Source of the DNA: Pseudomonadota bacterium
GTDB taxonomy: Bacteria; Pseudomonadota; Alphaproteobacteria; Sphingomonadales; Sphingomonadaceae
DNA length: 50,100 nucleotides
Assembly: GCA_023417515.1 (NCBI GenBank)
Contig: JAEZFL010000096.1
Location: 1-50,100 of the forward strand
Reading direction: 5' to 3'
The notes beneath the pieces are model-generated. The model was not told where the DNA came from. It did not search any database and worked only from the letters and a program-made list of their open reading frames with translations. The position numbers and the translations under genes were made by a program. Within the stretch, counting starts at the first letter, position 1; the number at the start of each line of letters is the position of its first letter. Below are positions 1 through 7,991 of the stretch, in pieces.

Positions 1-171
1 GCCCACGCCCGCCCCGGCCACGCCCGCGAGGTGCGCTGGCGCGAGGGTTTCGCCGGCCGCACCTTCGCCCTCGCCGACATCGGCTCGGCATTGATGAACC
101 CCGCCGGCGCCCGAATCACCGTGCGCGAGGGCAGCCTCGCGCCGAGCCAGCTCTGCTTCAAGAGCTACTAA
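1..171 (+). CDS. C-terminal end of an unidentified protein (5' part outside window)
   Basis: Frame 1 is open from the first base and stops with TAA at 169-171, giving the last 56 residues of a protein that begins before the window. The piece is rich in Ala, Gly and Arg and ends in QLCFKSY. Codon use has the strong G/C third-position bias of the neighbouring genes, which supports real coding. I do not recognise a family from this fragment and assign no function. A hairpin repeat follows 3 bases after the stop. Confidence 0.6.
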   Translation, partial: AHARPGHAREVRWREGFAGRTFALADIGSALMNPAGARITVREGSLAPSQLCFKSY

Positions 172-174
172 GTT

Positions 175-225
175 CCTCCCCGAGCCTGCTCGGGGAGGGG
201 GGACCTTCCGCGCAGCGGATGGTGG
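175..225. repeat. Intergenic palindromic repeat (GGGGAGG-type), possible terminator
   Basis: CCTCCCCGAGC at 175-185 pairs perfectly with GCTCGGGGAGG at 188-198 (11 bp, 2-base centre). A second imperfect hairpin follows (ACCTTCCGC at 203-211 with GCGGATGGT at 215-223, one mismatch). There is no T-run after the first hairpin, so intrinsic termination is uncertain. It resembles the other GGGGAGGGG repeats of the window (16780, 19727, 36019, 50062), but its tail differs, so it is a related family rather than the same element. Confidence 0.65.
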
Positions 226-304
226 AGGGGTAACCGCCGCCGTTTTTGCAGGTTCAGGTCGAGTGCGTTAGGGACCCGCCAGGTCCGTTCCCTGGAGGCT
301 TGAT

Positions 305-2197
305 TTGCGCCTGTTCCTCGCCGCGTTCGCACTCGTCGCCACCGCCTGCACCACCGCCGGCGACGTTCCACGAGAAACCCGGATGGTCGCCCCGATCCTG
401 ACCACGCCCGACGCCCGCGACACGCACAGCTACGCCCGTCCCGAGGTCGCCCGGGTCACCCATGTCGACCTCGACCTCGCGCTCGACTTCGACGCCAAGC
501 GCGTCGAGGGCATCGCCACGCTGGACATCCTCGCCGCGCCCAGCGCCGAGGAGATCGTCCTCGACAGCAAGGGCCTCGAGATCGCCGGCGCCACCGACGC
601 GGACGGCCGGGCACTTCCGCTCGTCGTCGGCGTCGAGGACGGGGCAAAGGGCGCTCCGGTCACCATCCGCATGGGCGACGCCCGCCGCATCATCGTCCGC
701 TACCGAAGCGGCCCCGACGCCGCCGCGCTGCAATGGCTGACCCCTGAGCAGACCGCCGGTGGCCAGCATCCCTATCTGTTCAGCCAGGGCCAGCCGACTC
801 TCAACCGCACATGGATCCCGACCCAGGACAGCCCCGGAATCCGCCAGACCTGGACCGCGCGCATCACCGCTCCGGAGCCCTTGAAGGTCGTCATGTCCGG
901 CGACCGCCTCACGCCGGACGGCGAGCCCGCGGGGCAGGGGCGCCGCGCCTATCGCTTCGCGATGAACCAGCCGGTCGCGCCCTATCTCATCGCCATCGCC
1001 GCCGGCGACATCGCCTTCAGGCCGCTCGGCCCGCGCACCGGCGTGTGGACCGAGCCGGCGATGATGGAGCGCGCCGCCGCCGAGCTCGCCGACACCGAGC
1101 GCATGGTCGAGGCCGCCGAGGCGCTCTACGGCCCCTATCGCTGGGGCCGCTACGACGTGATCGTGCTGCCGCCGAGCTTCCCCTATGGCGGCATGGAGAA
1201 CCCGACCCTCACCTTCCTCACGCCGACCTTCATCGCCGGCGACAGGAGCCTGGTCGGCCTCGTCGCTCACGAGCTCGCGCACTCATGGTCCGGGAACCTC
1301 GTCACCAACGCGACCTGGGCGGACAGCTGGCTCAACGAGGGCTTCACCTCCTATTTCGAGAACCGCATCATGGAGGCGATCTACGGCCCGCGCCGCGCCG
1401 CCCAGGAAGCCGCCTTGAGCTTCGACGACATGATGGCCGCGCTCGACGAGGAGGGCATGACCGGTTCCACCACGCGCCTCAACCTGACCGCCGCCGACGG
1501 CACGCCCGAGGGCGGCGTGAGCGGAATCGTCTATGACAAGGGCGCCGTGTTCCTGCGCACGCTCGAGCGGATCGTCGGGCGCGAGCGCTGGGATGCCTAT
1601 CTGCGCTCCTATTTCGACCGCCACGCCTTTCAGCCGATGACCTCGGCGCGCTTCCTCGCCGACCTTCGCGCCAATCTCGTCCAGGGCGACGCCGCGCTTG
1701 AGCAGCGGCTCATGCTCGACCAGTGGGTCTATCAACCGGGCCTTCCGTCCAACGTCGCTCGGCCCGATCCGGCCGCCTTCGCCGAGGTCGACCAGGCCGT
1801 CGCCGCCTTCGCCGCCGGCGGCCCGCCGCCCGCATCGTTCCAGCGCTGGACCACGGCGGAACGGCTGCGCTTCCTCAACCGCTTGCCGCGCGAGTTGGCG
1901 CAGCCGCGCCTCGCCGCGCTCGACCGCGCGCTGTCGCTGAACACGGCCGGCAATAACGAGGTTCTGTTCGCCTGGCTCAACCTCGCGCTCGCCAATCGCT
2001 ACGAGCCTGCGGTGGCGCCGGCCGAGCGCTTCCTCGCCGCGATGGGCCGGCGCAAGTTCGTGCTGCCGCTGTTCGAGACCCTGTGGGGCGAAGGCGAATG
2101 GGGCCGCGCCATCGCTCGGCGGGTCTATGCCCGGACTCGCCCGACCTATCACGCGGTGACCACCGGCAGCGTCGACCGGGTCCTGGGAGTGCAGTGA
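305..2197 (+). CDS. M1 family metallo-aminopeptidase (leukotriene A4 hydrolase-like), lipoprotein
   Basis: A zinc aminopeptidase that removes N-terminal residues from peptides, probably anchored in the cell envelope. The N-terminus is a short hydrophobic signal ending in a lipobox-like VATAC, so Cys15 is the likely lipidated residue. The exopeptidase motif GGMEN lies near residue 298. The zinc site is HELAH at 322-326, followed 18 residues later by Glu345 in NEGF, the exact HEXXH-X18-E spacing of clan MA(E). The last 150 or so residues look like the helical C-terminal domain of the LTA4H subgroup. The start is TTG, chosen because GGAGG lies 6 bases upstream and the signal peptide begins there. 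It is 630 aa, normal for the subgroup. It overlaps the next gene in a TGATG arrangement, so the two are probably translationally coupled. Confidence 0.93.
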   Translation: MRLFLAAFALVATACTTAGDVPRETRMVAPILTTPDARDTHSYARPEVARVTHVDLDLALDFDAKRVEGIATLDILAAPSAEEIVLDSKGLEIAGATDADGRALPLVVGVEDGAKGAPVTIRMGDARRIIVRYRSGPDAAALQWLTPEQTAGGQHPYLFSQGQPTLNRTWIPTQDSPGIRQTWTARITAPEPLKVVMSGDRLTPDGEPAGQGRRAYRFAMNQPVAPYLIAIAAGDIAFRPLGPRTGVWTEPAMMERAAAELADTERMVEAAEALYGPYRWGRYDVIVLPPSFPYGGMENPTLTFLTPTFIAGDRSLVGLVAHELAHSWSGNLVTNATWADSWLNEGFTSYFENRIMEAIYGPRRAAQEAALSFDDMMAALDEEGMTGSTTRLNLTAADGTPEGGVSGIVYDKGAVFLRTLERIVGRERWDAYLRSYFDRHAFQPMTSARFLADLRANLVQGDAALEQRLMLDQWVYQPGLPSNVARPDPAAFAEVDQAVAAFAAGGPPPASFQRWTTAERLRFLNRLPRELAQPRLAALDRALSLNTAGNNEVLFAWLNLALANRYEPAVAPAERFLAAMGRRKFVLPLFETLWGEGEWGRAIARRVYARTRPTYHAVTTGSVDRVLGVQ

Positions 2198-2718
2198 TGA
2201 CGGTTGGTGCAATGGTGATGCGCAGCGGCGCGGCCGCGCTTGCCCTGGCGGCGCTGTCCGCCTGCGGCGCGCCTCCGCCCGCGGACAGGGCCGCCGCCAA
2301 CAACGTCGTGCTTGCGCCCGAGGAGGTGCTCGCGGAGACGAATGCCTCGATCATCTACGAACGCAACCAGGCACTCGCGAACCTGACCGACGAGGTCGCC
2401 CCGCCGACCCGCGACGAAGCGGCCCAGGCCGCCATTCCGGCGCGCTTCCACGGCCGCTGGGATTCGAGCCGTGAAGCCTGCGCCCGAACCGCGAGCGAGA
2501 TGCGCCTCGTCGTCGCGGCCTCCAGCCTGCGCTTCTATGAAAGCGTCGGCCAGGTGATCGCGGTGCGCTCGGCCGGGGACAGCGTCGCCGTCGACCTTCG
2601 AACCCGTGGCGAGGGCGAGACCCGCACCGAAACCCGCACCCTTCGCCTCGACGGCGACGGGCGCCTGGTGGTTCAAAGCGGCGGCATTGCGGCAACGCGG
2701 GTGCGCTGCCCTGGCTGA
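2197..2718 (+). CDS. Small predicted lipoprotein of unknown function
   Basis: A 173-aa protein with a signal peptide ending in the lipobox LSAC, so it is probably a lipoprotein. The mature part begins with a Pro/Ala-rich linker, then a region from about residue 80 containing FHGRWDSS and two conserved-looking Cys (in EACAR and near the end, VRCPG) that could form a disulfide. I do not recognise a named domain. The ATG at 2197 overlaps the stop of the M1 peptidase (TGATG) and has GGGAG 7 bases upstream; in-frame ATGs at 2212 and 2218 would give a more compact signal peptide. Tight coupling suggests co-expression with the peptidase, but no functional link is shown. Confidence 0.8.
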   Translation: MTVGAMVMRSGAAALALAALSACGAPPPADRAAANNVVLAPEEVLAETNASIIYERNQALANLTDEVAPPTRDEAAQAAIPARFHGRWDSSREACARTASEMRLVVAASSLRFYESVGQVIAVRSAGDSVAVDLRTRGEGETRTETRTLRLDGDGRLVVQSGGIAATRVRCPG

Positions 2719-2738
2719 CGCGCGGCGGTCGCGGCGGT

Positions 2739-4607
2739 TCAGGCCCCGATCGTTTCCAGTGCCTCGCTCGCTTCGAGCCAAGCCCCTTCGGCCGTCGCGA
2801 TCCTGCCTTCGATGTCGGCGCGGCGCTTCATCAATTCGCTCATCGTGAGGCCGGCGAGCGCCGCGTCCGCGGCAGCGGGATCGAACATCGCGCGCTCGAT
2901 CGCGCTTCGCAGGCTGGTCAGCCGTTCGACCTCGGCCTCGGTCTCCTTCGCGCGCTTGCGCAGCATCGCGCCCTTTTCCCGCGCTTCGGCGGCGAGGCGG
3001 CGGACCTCCTTCTTGTTGACCTTCTCGCTCTTGCCGGCCGGCTTGCCGTCGCCCGCAAGCACGAAGCGGATATAGTCGTCGATGCTGCCGTCATAATCCT
3101 GGGCGGTGCCGTCATGGACCAGCACCAGCCGATCGGCGGTCATCTCGAGCATGTGGCGGTCGTGGCTGACGATCACCACCGCTCCGGTATAGGCGTTCAG
3201 CGCCTGGATCAGAGCCTCGCGCGCGTCGACGTCGAGGTGGTTGGTCGGCTCGTCGAGGATCAGCATGTGCGGCGCGTCGCGGGTGATCAGCGCCAGCGCG
3301 AGCCGCGCCCGCTCGCCGCCGGACAGCTTGCCGACCTTGGTCGTCGCCTTCTCGCCGGAAAAGCCGAACCGGCCGAGCTGGCCGCGCACCGCCGACGGCT
3401 TCTCGCCGGTCATCAGCCGGGTCATGTGGTCGAGCGGCGTGTCGTCGCTGCGCAATTCCTCGACCTGATATTGGGTGAAATAGCCGACTCGCATCTTCGA
3501 CGTGGCGGCCATGTCGCCGTCCATCGGCTTCAATTGCGCTGCGAGCAGCCTGGCGAGGGTGGTCTTGCCGTTGCCGTTGCGGCCGAGCAGCGCGATCCGG
3601 TCGTCGGGATCGAGCCTGAGGTTGAGCCGCTGGAGGACCGGCGTGTCGCCATAGCCGACGCTCGCCATGTCGAGCGTGACCAGCGGCGGCCGCAATTCGT
3701 CGGGCTTGGGGAAATCGAACGACAGGGTGGGATCGTCGACCACAGCGGCGATCGGCTGCATCCTGGCGAGCGCCTTGGCGCGCGACTGGGCCTGCTTGGC
3801 GGTGGACGCACGGGCGCTGTTGCGGGCGACATAATCCTGAAGCTTGGCGCGCTCGGCGAGCTGCCTCTCGCGCGCCGCGGCCTGCTGCGCCTGGCGCTCG
3901 GCGCGCTGGCGCTCGAACGCGTCATAGCCGCCCGGGTAGAGCGTCAGCTTGCCGCGCTCGAGGTGGAGGATGTGGTCGACGACATTGTTCAAGAAGTCGC
4001 GCTCGTGGCTGACGATGACGATCGTCGCCGGATAGGAGCGGAGGAAATCCTCCAGCCACAGCACCGCCTCGAGATCGAGATGGTTCGACGGCTCGTCGAG
4101 CAGAAGCAGGTCCGGCTCGGAGAACAGCAAGGACGCCAGCGCGACGCGCATCCGCCAGCCGCCCGAGAAGCTCTCCAGAGCGCGATGCTGCATGTCCTCG
4201 TCGAAGCCGAGGCCGACCAGGATGCGCGCCGCCCGCGCCGGCGCCGAATGGGCGTCGATCGCGTTCAGCCGCTCGTGAATCTCGCCGAGCCGGTCGGGAT
4301 CGTGGCTGTGCTCGGCCTCGTCGAGAAGCACGGCGCGCTCGGTGTCGGCGGCGAGCACGGTCTCGAACGGGGTCGCGGTTCCGCCCGGCGCTTCCTGCGC
4401 GATATAGCCCAGGCGCGCGGCGCGCGGCATCTCGGCGCTGCCGCTGTCCGGCTCGAGCAGGCCGGCGATCACGCGCACCAATGTCGACTTGCCGGCGCCG
4501 TTGCGGCCAATGAGGCCGATTCGGCCACGCGACGGAAGCGCGGCGCTGGCGCCGTCAAGGATCGTGCGCCCGCCAAGGCGGACGGTGATGTCCTTCAAAT
4601 TGAGCAT
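2739..4607 (-). CDS. ABC-F family ATPase (two ATP-binding cassettes, no membrane domain)
   Basis: A soluble twin-ABC protein of the ABC-F family, whose members act on the ribosome (translation factors or antibiotic-resistance proteins). Cassette 1 has Walker A GRNGAGKST, signature FSGGW and Walker B LLLLDEPSNHLD. Cassette 2 has GRNGNGKTT, LSGGE and LILDEPTNHLD. A charged, Arg/Ala/Glu-rich linker separates them (about residues 230-290), as ABC-F proteins require. The C-terminal 100 residues are a Lys/Glu-rich coiled coil, as in YheS/Uup-type members. At 622 aa it is full length. It starts with ATG and is convergent with the upstream lipoprotein gene, 20 bases apart. Which ABC-F subgroup it belongs to I cannot decide by eye; YheS-like is my best guess. 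Confidence 0.93.
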   Translation of the reverse strand: MLNLKDITVRLGGRTILDGASAALPSRGRIGLIGRNGAGKSTLVRVIAGLLEPDSGSAEMPRAARLGYIAQEAPGGTATPFETVLAADTERAVLLDEAEHSHDPDRLGEIHERLNAIDAHSAPARAARILVGLGFDEDMQHRALESFSGGWRMRVALASLLFSEPDLLLLDEPSNHLDLEAVLWLEDFLRSYPATIVIVSHERDFLNNVVDHILHLERGKLTLYPGGYDAFERQRAERQAQQAAARERQLAERAKLQDYVARNSARASTAKQAQSRAKALARMQPIAAVVDDPTLSFDFPKPDELRPPLVTLDMASVGYGDTPVLQRLNLRLDPDDRIALLGRNGNGKTTLARLLAAQLKPMDGDMAATSKMRVGYFTQYQVEELRSDDTPLDHMTRLMTGEKPSAVRGQLGRFGFSGEKATTKVGKLSGGERARLALALITRDAPHMLILDEPTNHLDVDAREALIQALNAYTGAVVIVSHDRHMLEMTADRLVLVHDGTAQDYDGSIDDYIRFVLAGDGKPAGKSEKVNKKEVRRLAAEAREKGAMLRKRAKETEAEVERLTSLRSAIERAMFDPAAADAALAGLTMSELMKRRADIEGRIATAEGAWLEASEALETIGA

Positions 4608-4640
4608 GGCGGCGCCCTAGCATTGCGGGCGCCTCAGCCC

Positions 4641-4657
4641 AAGCCGCAACGCGGCTT
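4641..4657. other. Short perfect hairpin between sensor kinase and ABC-F genes
   Basis: AAGCCGC (4641-4647) and GCGGCTT (4651-4657) form a 7-bp stem with a 3-base loop in the 77-base gap between two leftward genes. No T-run follows it in the direction of transcription, so it is at best a weak or factor-dependent terminator for the kinase gene, or a 5'UTR structure of the ABC-F mRNA. Confidence 0.3.
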
Positions 4658-4684
4658 CGCGAATGGCCTTTTTGAAGCGGCCCG

Positions 4685-5779
4685 CTAGCTCCCCAGCGGA
4701 TCGGGGACGAACGGAAGCCAGATCGTCGCGCGATAGCCTTCCTCGACCGGACCGGTTTCGAGGCGCGCGCTCTTGCCGTAGCGCTGGGCGAGGCGCTGGC
4801 GGCTGTTGGCGAGGCCGATGCCGGTGCTGATGCGCGGGCGCGAGCTCTCGTCGCCGTCGGGCGAGGTGTTGAACACGCTGAGCACGACCTGGCCGTCCTG
4901 CCGCACCGCCTCGACCGCCAGGTCGGCCGGCCCCTTGAGCGCCGAGACGCCGTGCTTGATCGCGTTCTCGACCAGCGGCTGCAGGATGAAATTGGGGACC
5001 AGGGCCGCCTCGGCCTCGGGGGCGACCTCGATGCTGATGCTGAGCCGCTCGCCGAAGCGCGCCGCCTCGAGGTCGAGATAGGCCTCGATCGTGTCGATCT
5101 CCTGGACCAGCGGGACGTCCTCCATCGGATCCGAGTTGAGCGAGGCGCGCAGGAAGTCGGCAAGGCGCTGGATCATCTCCTCGGCTTCCTCGCGGCGGCC
5201 GAGAGTCACCAGGCTGGAGATCGAGTTCAACGTGTTGAACAGGAAATGGGGGTTGAGCTGGAGGCGCAGCGCCGCAGCGACCGCCTTGGCCGCTGCCGCC
5301 TCCGCGCTCGCCGCGCGTGCGGTGCTGGCTTCCGCCAGGCCGCTCGCCCGCATCGCCCACAGCAAGGTGAGGGCGAGGCAGAAGGTCCACAGATAGAGGA
5401 AGGCAACTCCGAGAAGCCGCTGAAGCGACATGTCCAGCGCCCATTCCTGCCACGCCGGCTGCACGTGAAGCGCCAGCCAGCGCAGCCAATAGACGTCGAA
5501 CAGGGTCTGCACCGCGGTGGCCGCGGCAATGGCGACGAGCAGCAACGGCCAGCGCAGCAAGAGGGCGGCCGGCCGCTCGTTGTTGCGCAGCCAGTTGAGA
5601 GTCAGCGTCTGCGCCACGCCGAGCGCGAACATCGGCACCGAGGCGGCCAGCATCAGCCCTGGCGGGGTGCGGCCGATGAGATAGGCGATCGCGTCGACCA
5701 GGATATAGCCGAACGTCCAGATGACGACGGTGGGGCCGAGCGCGGTGCCGCGGAACCGGGCGGAAAGCTGGTCGAGCAC
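4685..5779 (-). CDS. LytS/AlgZ-type membrane sensor histidine kinase
   Basis: A membrane histidine kinase of the His_kinase (PF06580) class. The first 150 residues contain four hydrophobic segments and no large sensor domain. A short Ala-rich helix follows, then the phospho-acceptor motif LNPHFLFNTLN with the conserved His, and a HATPase region with the N-box LVENAIKHG and a G-box (STGIGLANSRQRL). Such kinases normally phosphorylate LytTR-type response regulators, but no regulator gene is adjacent here. Start choice: GTG at 5779 lies 11 bases beyond the stop of the upstream gene with GAGG before it; an in-frame TTG at 5812 would add 11 residues and overlap that gene but has no visible ribosome site. 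It probably forms an operon with the thermonuclease-like gene. Confidence 0.88.
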   Translation of the reverse strand: MLDQLSARFRGTALGPTVVIWTFGYILVDAIAYLIGRTPPGLMLAASVPMFALGVAQTLTLNWLRNNERPAALLLRWPLLLVAIAAATAVQTLFDVYWLRWLALHVQPAWQEWALDMSLQRLLGVAFLYLWTFCLALTLLWAMRASGLAEASTARAASAEAAAAKAVAAALRLQLNPHFLFNTLNSISSLVTLGRREEAEEMIQRLADFLRASLNSDPMEDVPLVQEIDTIEAYLDLEAARFGERLSISIEVAPEAEAALVPNFILQPLVENAIKHGVSALKGPADLAVEAVRQDGQVVLSVFNTSPDGDESSRPRISTGIGLANSRQRLAQRYGKSARLETGPVEEGYRATIWLPFVPDPLGS

Positions 5780-5790
5780 CGGAGCGGGCC

Positions 5791-6312
5791 TCAACGGGGC
5801 GCGGGGACGCAAGGAAGGAGGCGGCCGTCGGGATCATATTGCGGCCAGCGCACCGCCGCGCCGCTGCGCAGCATCTCGCAGCTGATGTCCTGGCCGGACG
5901 GGTTGCGGCAACTTGCGTCGACATTGTTGTAGGACGGGCCGAACGAGGTGCATTCGAGGCGGCCGACGGCGAGCCGGGTCAGCTGGGCCTTGGCCTCGGC
6001 GCCCGACGCCTCCGGGCACAGATTCTCGTAGCGGCAGCTATTGTCGGCCTCGCGTGCCTCGATGCCGCGCAGGCGAACGCGCACCTGCTTGCCGCTGGTA
6101 TCGGTCTCGGCGCAATTGATCGGTCCGTCGCCGTCATAGACACTCTGGACCGTGCACGGGAAGGTGTGTCCGGACGCGGTGTCGACCGCGGCCGACGAGG
6201 CCTGGCCAAGAGCGCTGAACAGGATGAAGGCAAGGGCGGCGAGGATGATCAGGGCGATGGCGATCGCCCCGTTCGATACTTTCCTCAGTTCTCCCGCCGC
6301 AGCTTCCGCCAC
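5791..6312 (-). CDS. Thermonuclease-like (SNase fold) membrane-anchored or secreted protein
   Basis: A 173-aa protein with a strong hydrophobic segment near the N-terminus (about residues 16-38) that would act as an uncleaved anchor or signal, placing the rest outside the membrane. The remainder matches the Staphylococcal nuclease-like pattern: VYDGD, then RVRLRGIEARE, then a Cys-rich C-terminal part with six or more Cys. In active SNases the corresponding stretches are DGDT and RLxGIDxPE; here Thr is replaced by Gly and the motif Asp by Glu, so catalytic activity is uncertain. The GTG start has a good GGGGGAG ribosome site 5 bases upstream. It sits just upstream of the sensor kinase gene. 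Confidence 0.7.
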   Translation of the reverse strand: MAEAAAGELRKVSNGAIAIALIILAALAFILFSALGQASSAAVDTASGHTFPCTVQSVYDGDGPINCAETDTSGKQVRVRLRGIEAREADNSCRYENLCPEASGAEAKAQLTRLAVGRLECTSFGPSYNNVDASCRNPSGQDISCEMLRSGAAVRWPQYDPDGRLLPCVPAPR

Positions 6313-6401
6313 TCTCGCTCCCCCAGGCTGGCGCCGGGAGAATGGCGCAGAGCGCGGCCCAACACAATGTTCCTGTGTCGGCGCCGGCGAACGGCAGCAC
6401 G

Positions 6402-6701
6402 TCAGCGCGCGGCGATCGCGCCGTCGGCGGCCTCCGGCTCGCGCGTCCATTGATTGATGCGCTCGCTGACGGTGAGCTCCCTGAGCAGCGCGTCGACGCT
6501 GTGCTGGAGCTCGGGCAGCCGCAGGATCTCGTGGCGGGCCCCGCGATAGGCTTCGACGAGCATTACCGCGTCGACGAGGACGTCGAGCAGCATTTCCTCG
6601 GGATCGGGCACATCTTCGAGGTTCGCGAGCAGGGCGAGGACCTTGCGCCGCGCGGCCTCCGGCTCGGTGGTGACTTCCTGGCGACTGACCAGCCAACCCA
6701 T
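6402..6701 (-). CDS. Conserved-looking hypothetical protein, 99 aa
   Basis: A small, mostly helical, soluble protein with many Leu, Glu and Asp residues, no signal peptide and no Cys. The stretch around residues 28-75 (LEDVPDPEEMLLDVLVDAV, then LRLPELQHSVDALLREL) reads as a helical bundle. I recognise no family. Codon usage fits its neighbours. It lies 89 bases upstream of the thermonuclease-like gene, same direction, so co-transcription is possible. Confidence 0.6.
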   Translation of the reverse strand: MGWLVSRQEVTTEPEAARRKVLALLANLEDVPDPEEMLLDVLVDAVMLVEAYRGARHEILRLPELQHSVDALLRELTVSERINQWTREPEAADGAIAAR

Positions 6702-6827
6702 GGCGATACTCCTACTGGGGCGTCGCCAGATTACGCGAATAGGAATCGGGGGTAACCGCCGCCCGGCGCGGCAGCGAGTCGCCCTGCCGCAATATAAGGC
6801 TTTCGCGGTGGGCCGTGCGGGGCGGAG

Positions 6828-7913
6828 CTAGGACCGGGCGGCCGCCCGCCGCCGGGCGAGCAGCATGGCGGCGACGACGCAGGCGCCGAACAGGGACCCT
6901 TCGAGTCCGGCGGTGACCATCTGGCTGACGGGGCCGAAGCCGCTCTCGCCGAGCATCGCGCCCACCTCGTCGAGACCGAGGCGGGACGTCGGGAGATTGC
7001 GCGCGAGGAGATCGAGGCTGCCGCCCATCAGCCGACCGCCGGCCACGGCAACCAGGATTCCGCCAAGTCCTCCCGCCAGGGCCGCCGCGGCAATGCTTCG
7101 CCGCAGCGACGGCAGGTCGGCGTGCCGGCCCGCCAGCCACGCGCCGAGGCCGACCGCGCCGCCGAGCATCGCCCCTTCGGGCGCTCCGGTAATGTCGCCG
7201 GGGGACTGGCCGAGAAGGAGGTTGAACGCGTCGAGCCCGACCAGCTTCACCAGCGCGCCGACAATCATTCCGCCGATCCCGCCACCGACGATGGTCCATG
7301 GGCCGGGGCGGTCGGAGGCGAAACCCGATGCGGCGATTCCGAACGCGACCCCGGCGCCGCCGAGCAGCGCGACCGCCATCGTCGCGCACAGCATGACGAG
7401 CAGGACCGAGGCGGCGCCCATGCCCGGCGCCAGCGGCTGCGACGCTCCGGCAAAGCCGTAGAACAGCCCGCCGAAGAAGCCCGCGACCACGCCACCGATC
7501 GTGCCGGCGGCGCCGAGCAGGAGGAAAAGCTGCCACGAAAAGGACGGCCGTTCCGCCGGCCCGCCAGGCTCCGGCACGGTTCCGGGGTCGCCATCGTCGG
7601 GTTCGACCGGCGCGATGAAGCGGTAGCCGTGCTTGGGCACCGTCTCGATGAAGCGCGGGCGGGCGGCGTCATCGCCGAGCTGGCGCCGGAGCGTGCGCAC
7701 GCACTGGGTCAGCGCTTCGTCGGTGACCGGCACGCCGCGCCACACCTCGTCCATGAAGCGGTCCTTGGAGACGAGCTTGCCGGCGTCGCGCACGAGCAGG
7801 GTCAGAGCGTCGAGATAGCGGGCATTGAGCTCCACCGGCGCGCCGTCGCGCCTCAGCTGGCGGTCGACGGGATCGAGCAGGAAGCGGTCGAAGCGATAGC
7901 TGCCCGGCGCCAT
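6828..7913 (-). CDS. Winged-helix regulator (OmpR/ToxR DNA-binding type) fused to a multi-pass membrane domain
   Basis: Residues 5-105 are a Trans_reg_C winged helix as in OmpR, CadC and ToxR: YRFDRFLLDPVDRQLRRDG, a recognition region around EVWRGVPVTDEALTQCVRTLRRQLGD, and the closing RFIETVPKHGYRFIA. After an acidic Pro-rich linker (about 106-125) come roughly six glycine/alanine-rich hydrophobic segments up to the Arg-rich C-terminus. CadC/ToxR proteins usually have one membrane helix and a periplasmic sensor, so this polytopic architecture is unusual. It presumably binds DNA from the membrane and senses a membrane or envelope signal; the target is unknown. The 126-base region beyond its stop holds nothing I can recognise. 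Confidence 0.85.
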   Translation of the reverse strand: MAPGSYRFDRFLLDPVDRQLRRDGAPVELNARYLDALTLLVRDAGKLVSKDRFMDEVWRGVPVTDEALTQCVRTLRRQLGDDAARPRFIETVPKHGYRFIAPVEPDDGDPGTVPEPGGPAERPSFSWQLFLLLGAAGTIGGVVAGFFGGLFYGFAGASQPLAPGMGAASVLLVMLCATMAVALLGGAGVAFGIAASGFASDRPGPWTIVGGGIGGMIVGALVKLVGLDAFNLLLGQSPGDITGAPEGAMLGGAVGLGAWLAGRHADLPSLRRSIAAAALAGGLGGILVAVAGGRLMGGSLDLLARNLPTSRLGLDEVGAMLGESGFGPVSQMVTAGLEGSLFGACVVAAMLLARRRAAARS

Positions 7914-7991
7914 ATTCTCAGCAAGACCTCAGGATTGCCCGTACCGCTCCCGGCTACTTAGGCCTGGCGACCGGGCGATGGCAAACCCGAG

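Noticed and set aside
3114..4688. 524-aa open frame on the plus strand opposite the ABC-F gene
   Set aside because: Antisense shadow of a high-GC gene: the minus-strand frame has complete ABC-F motifs, while this one has only Arg/Ala/Val-rich low-complexity sequence.
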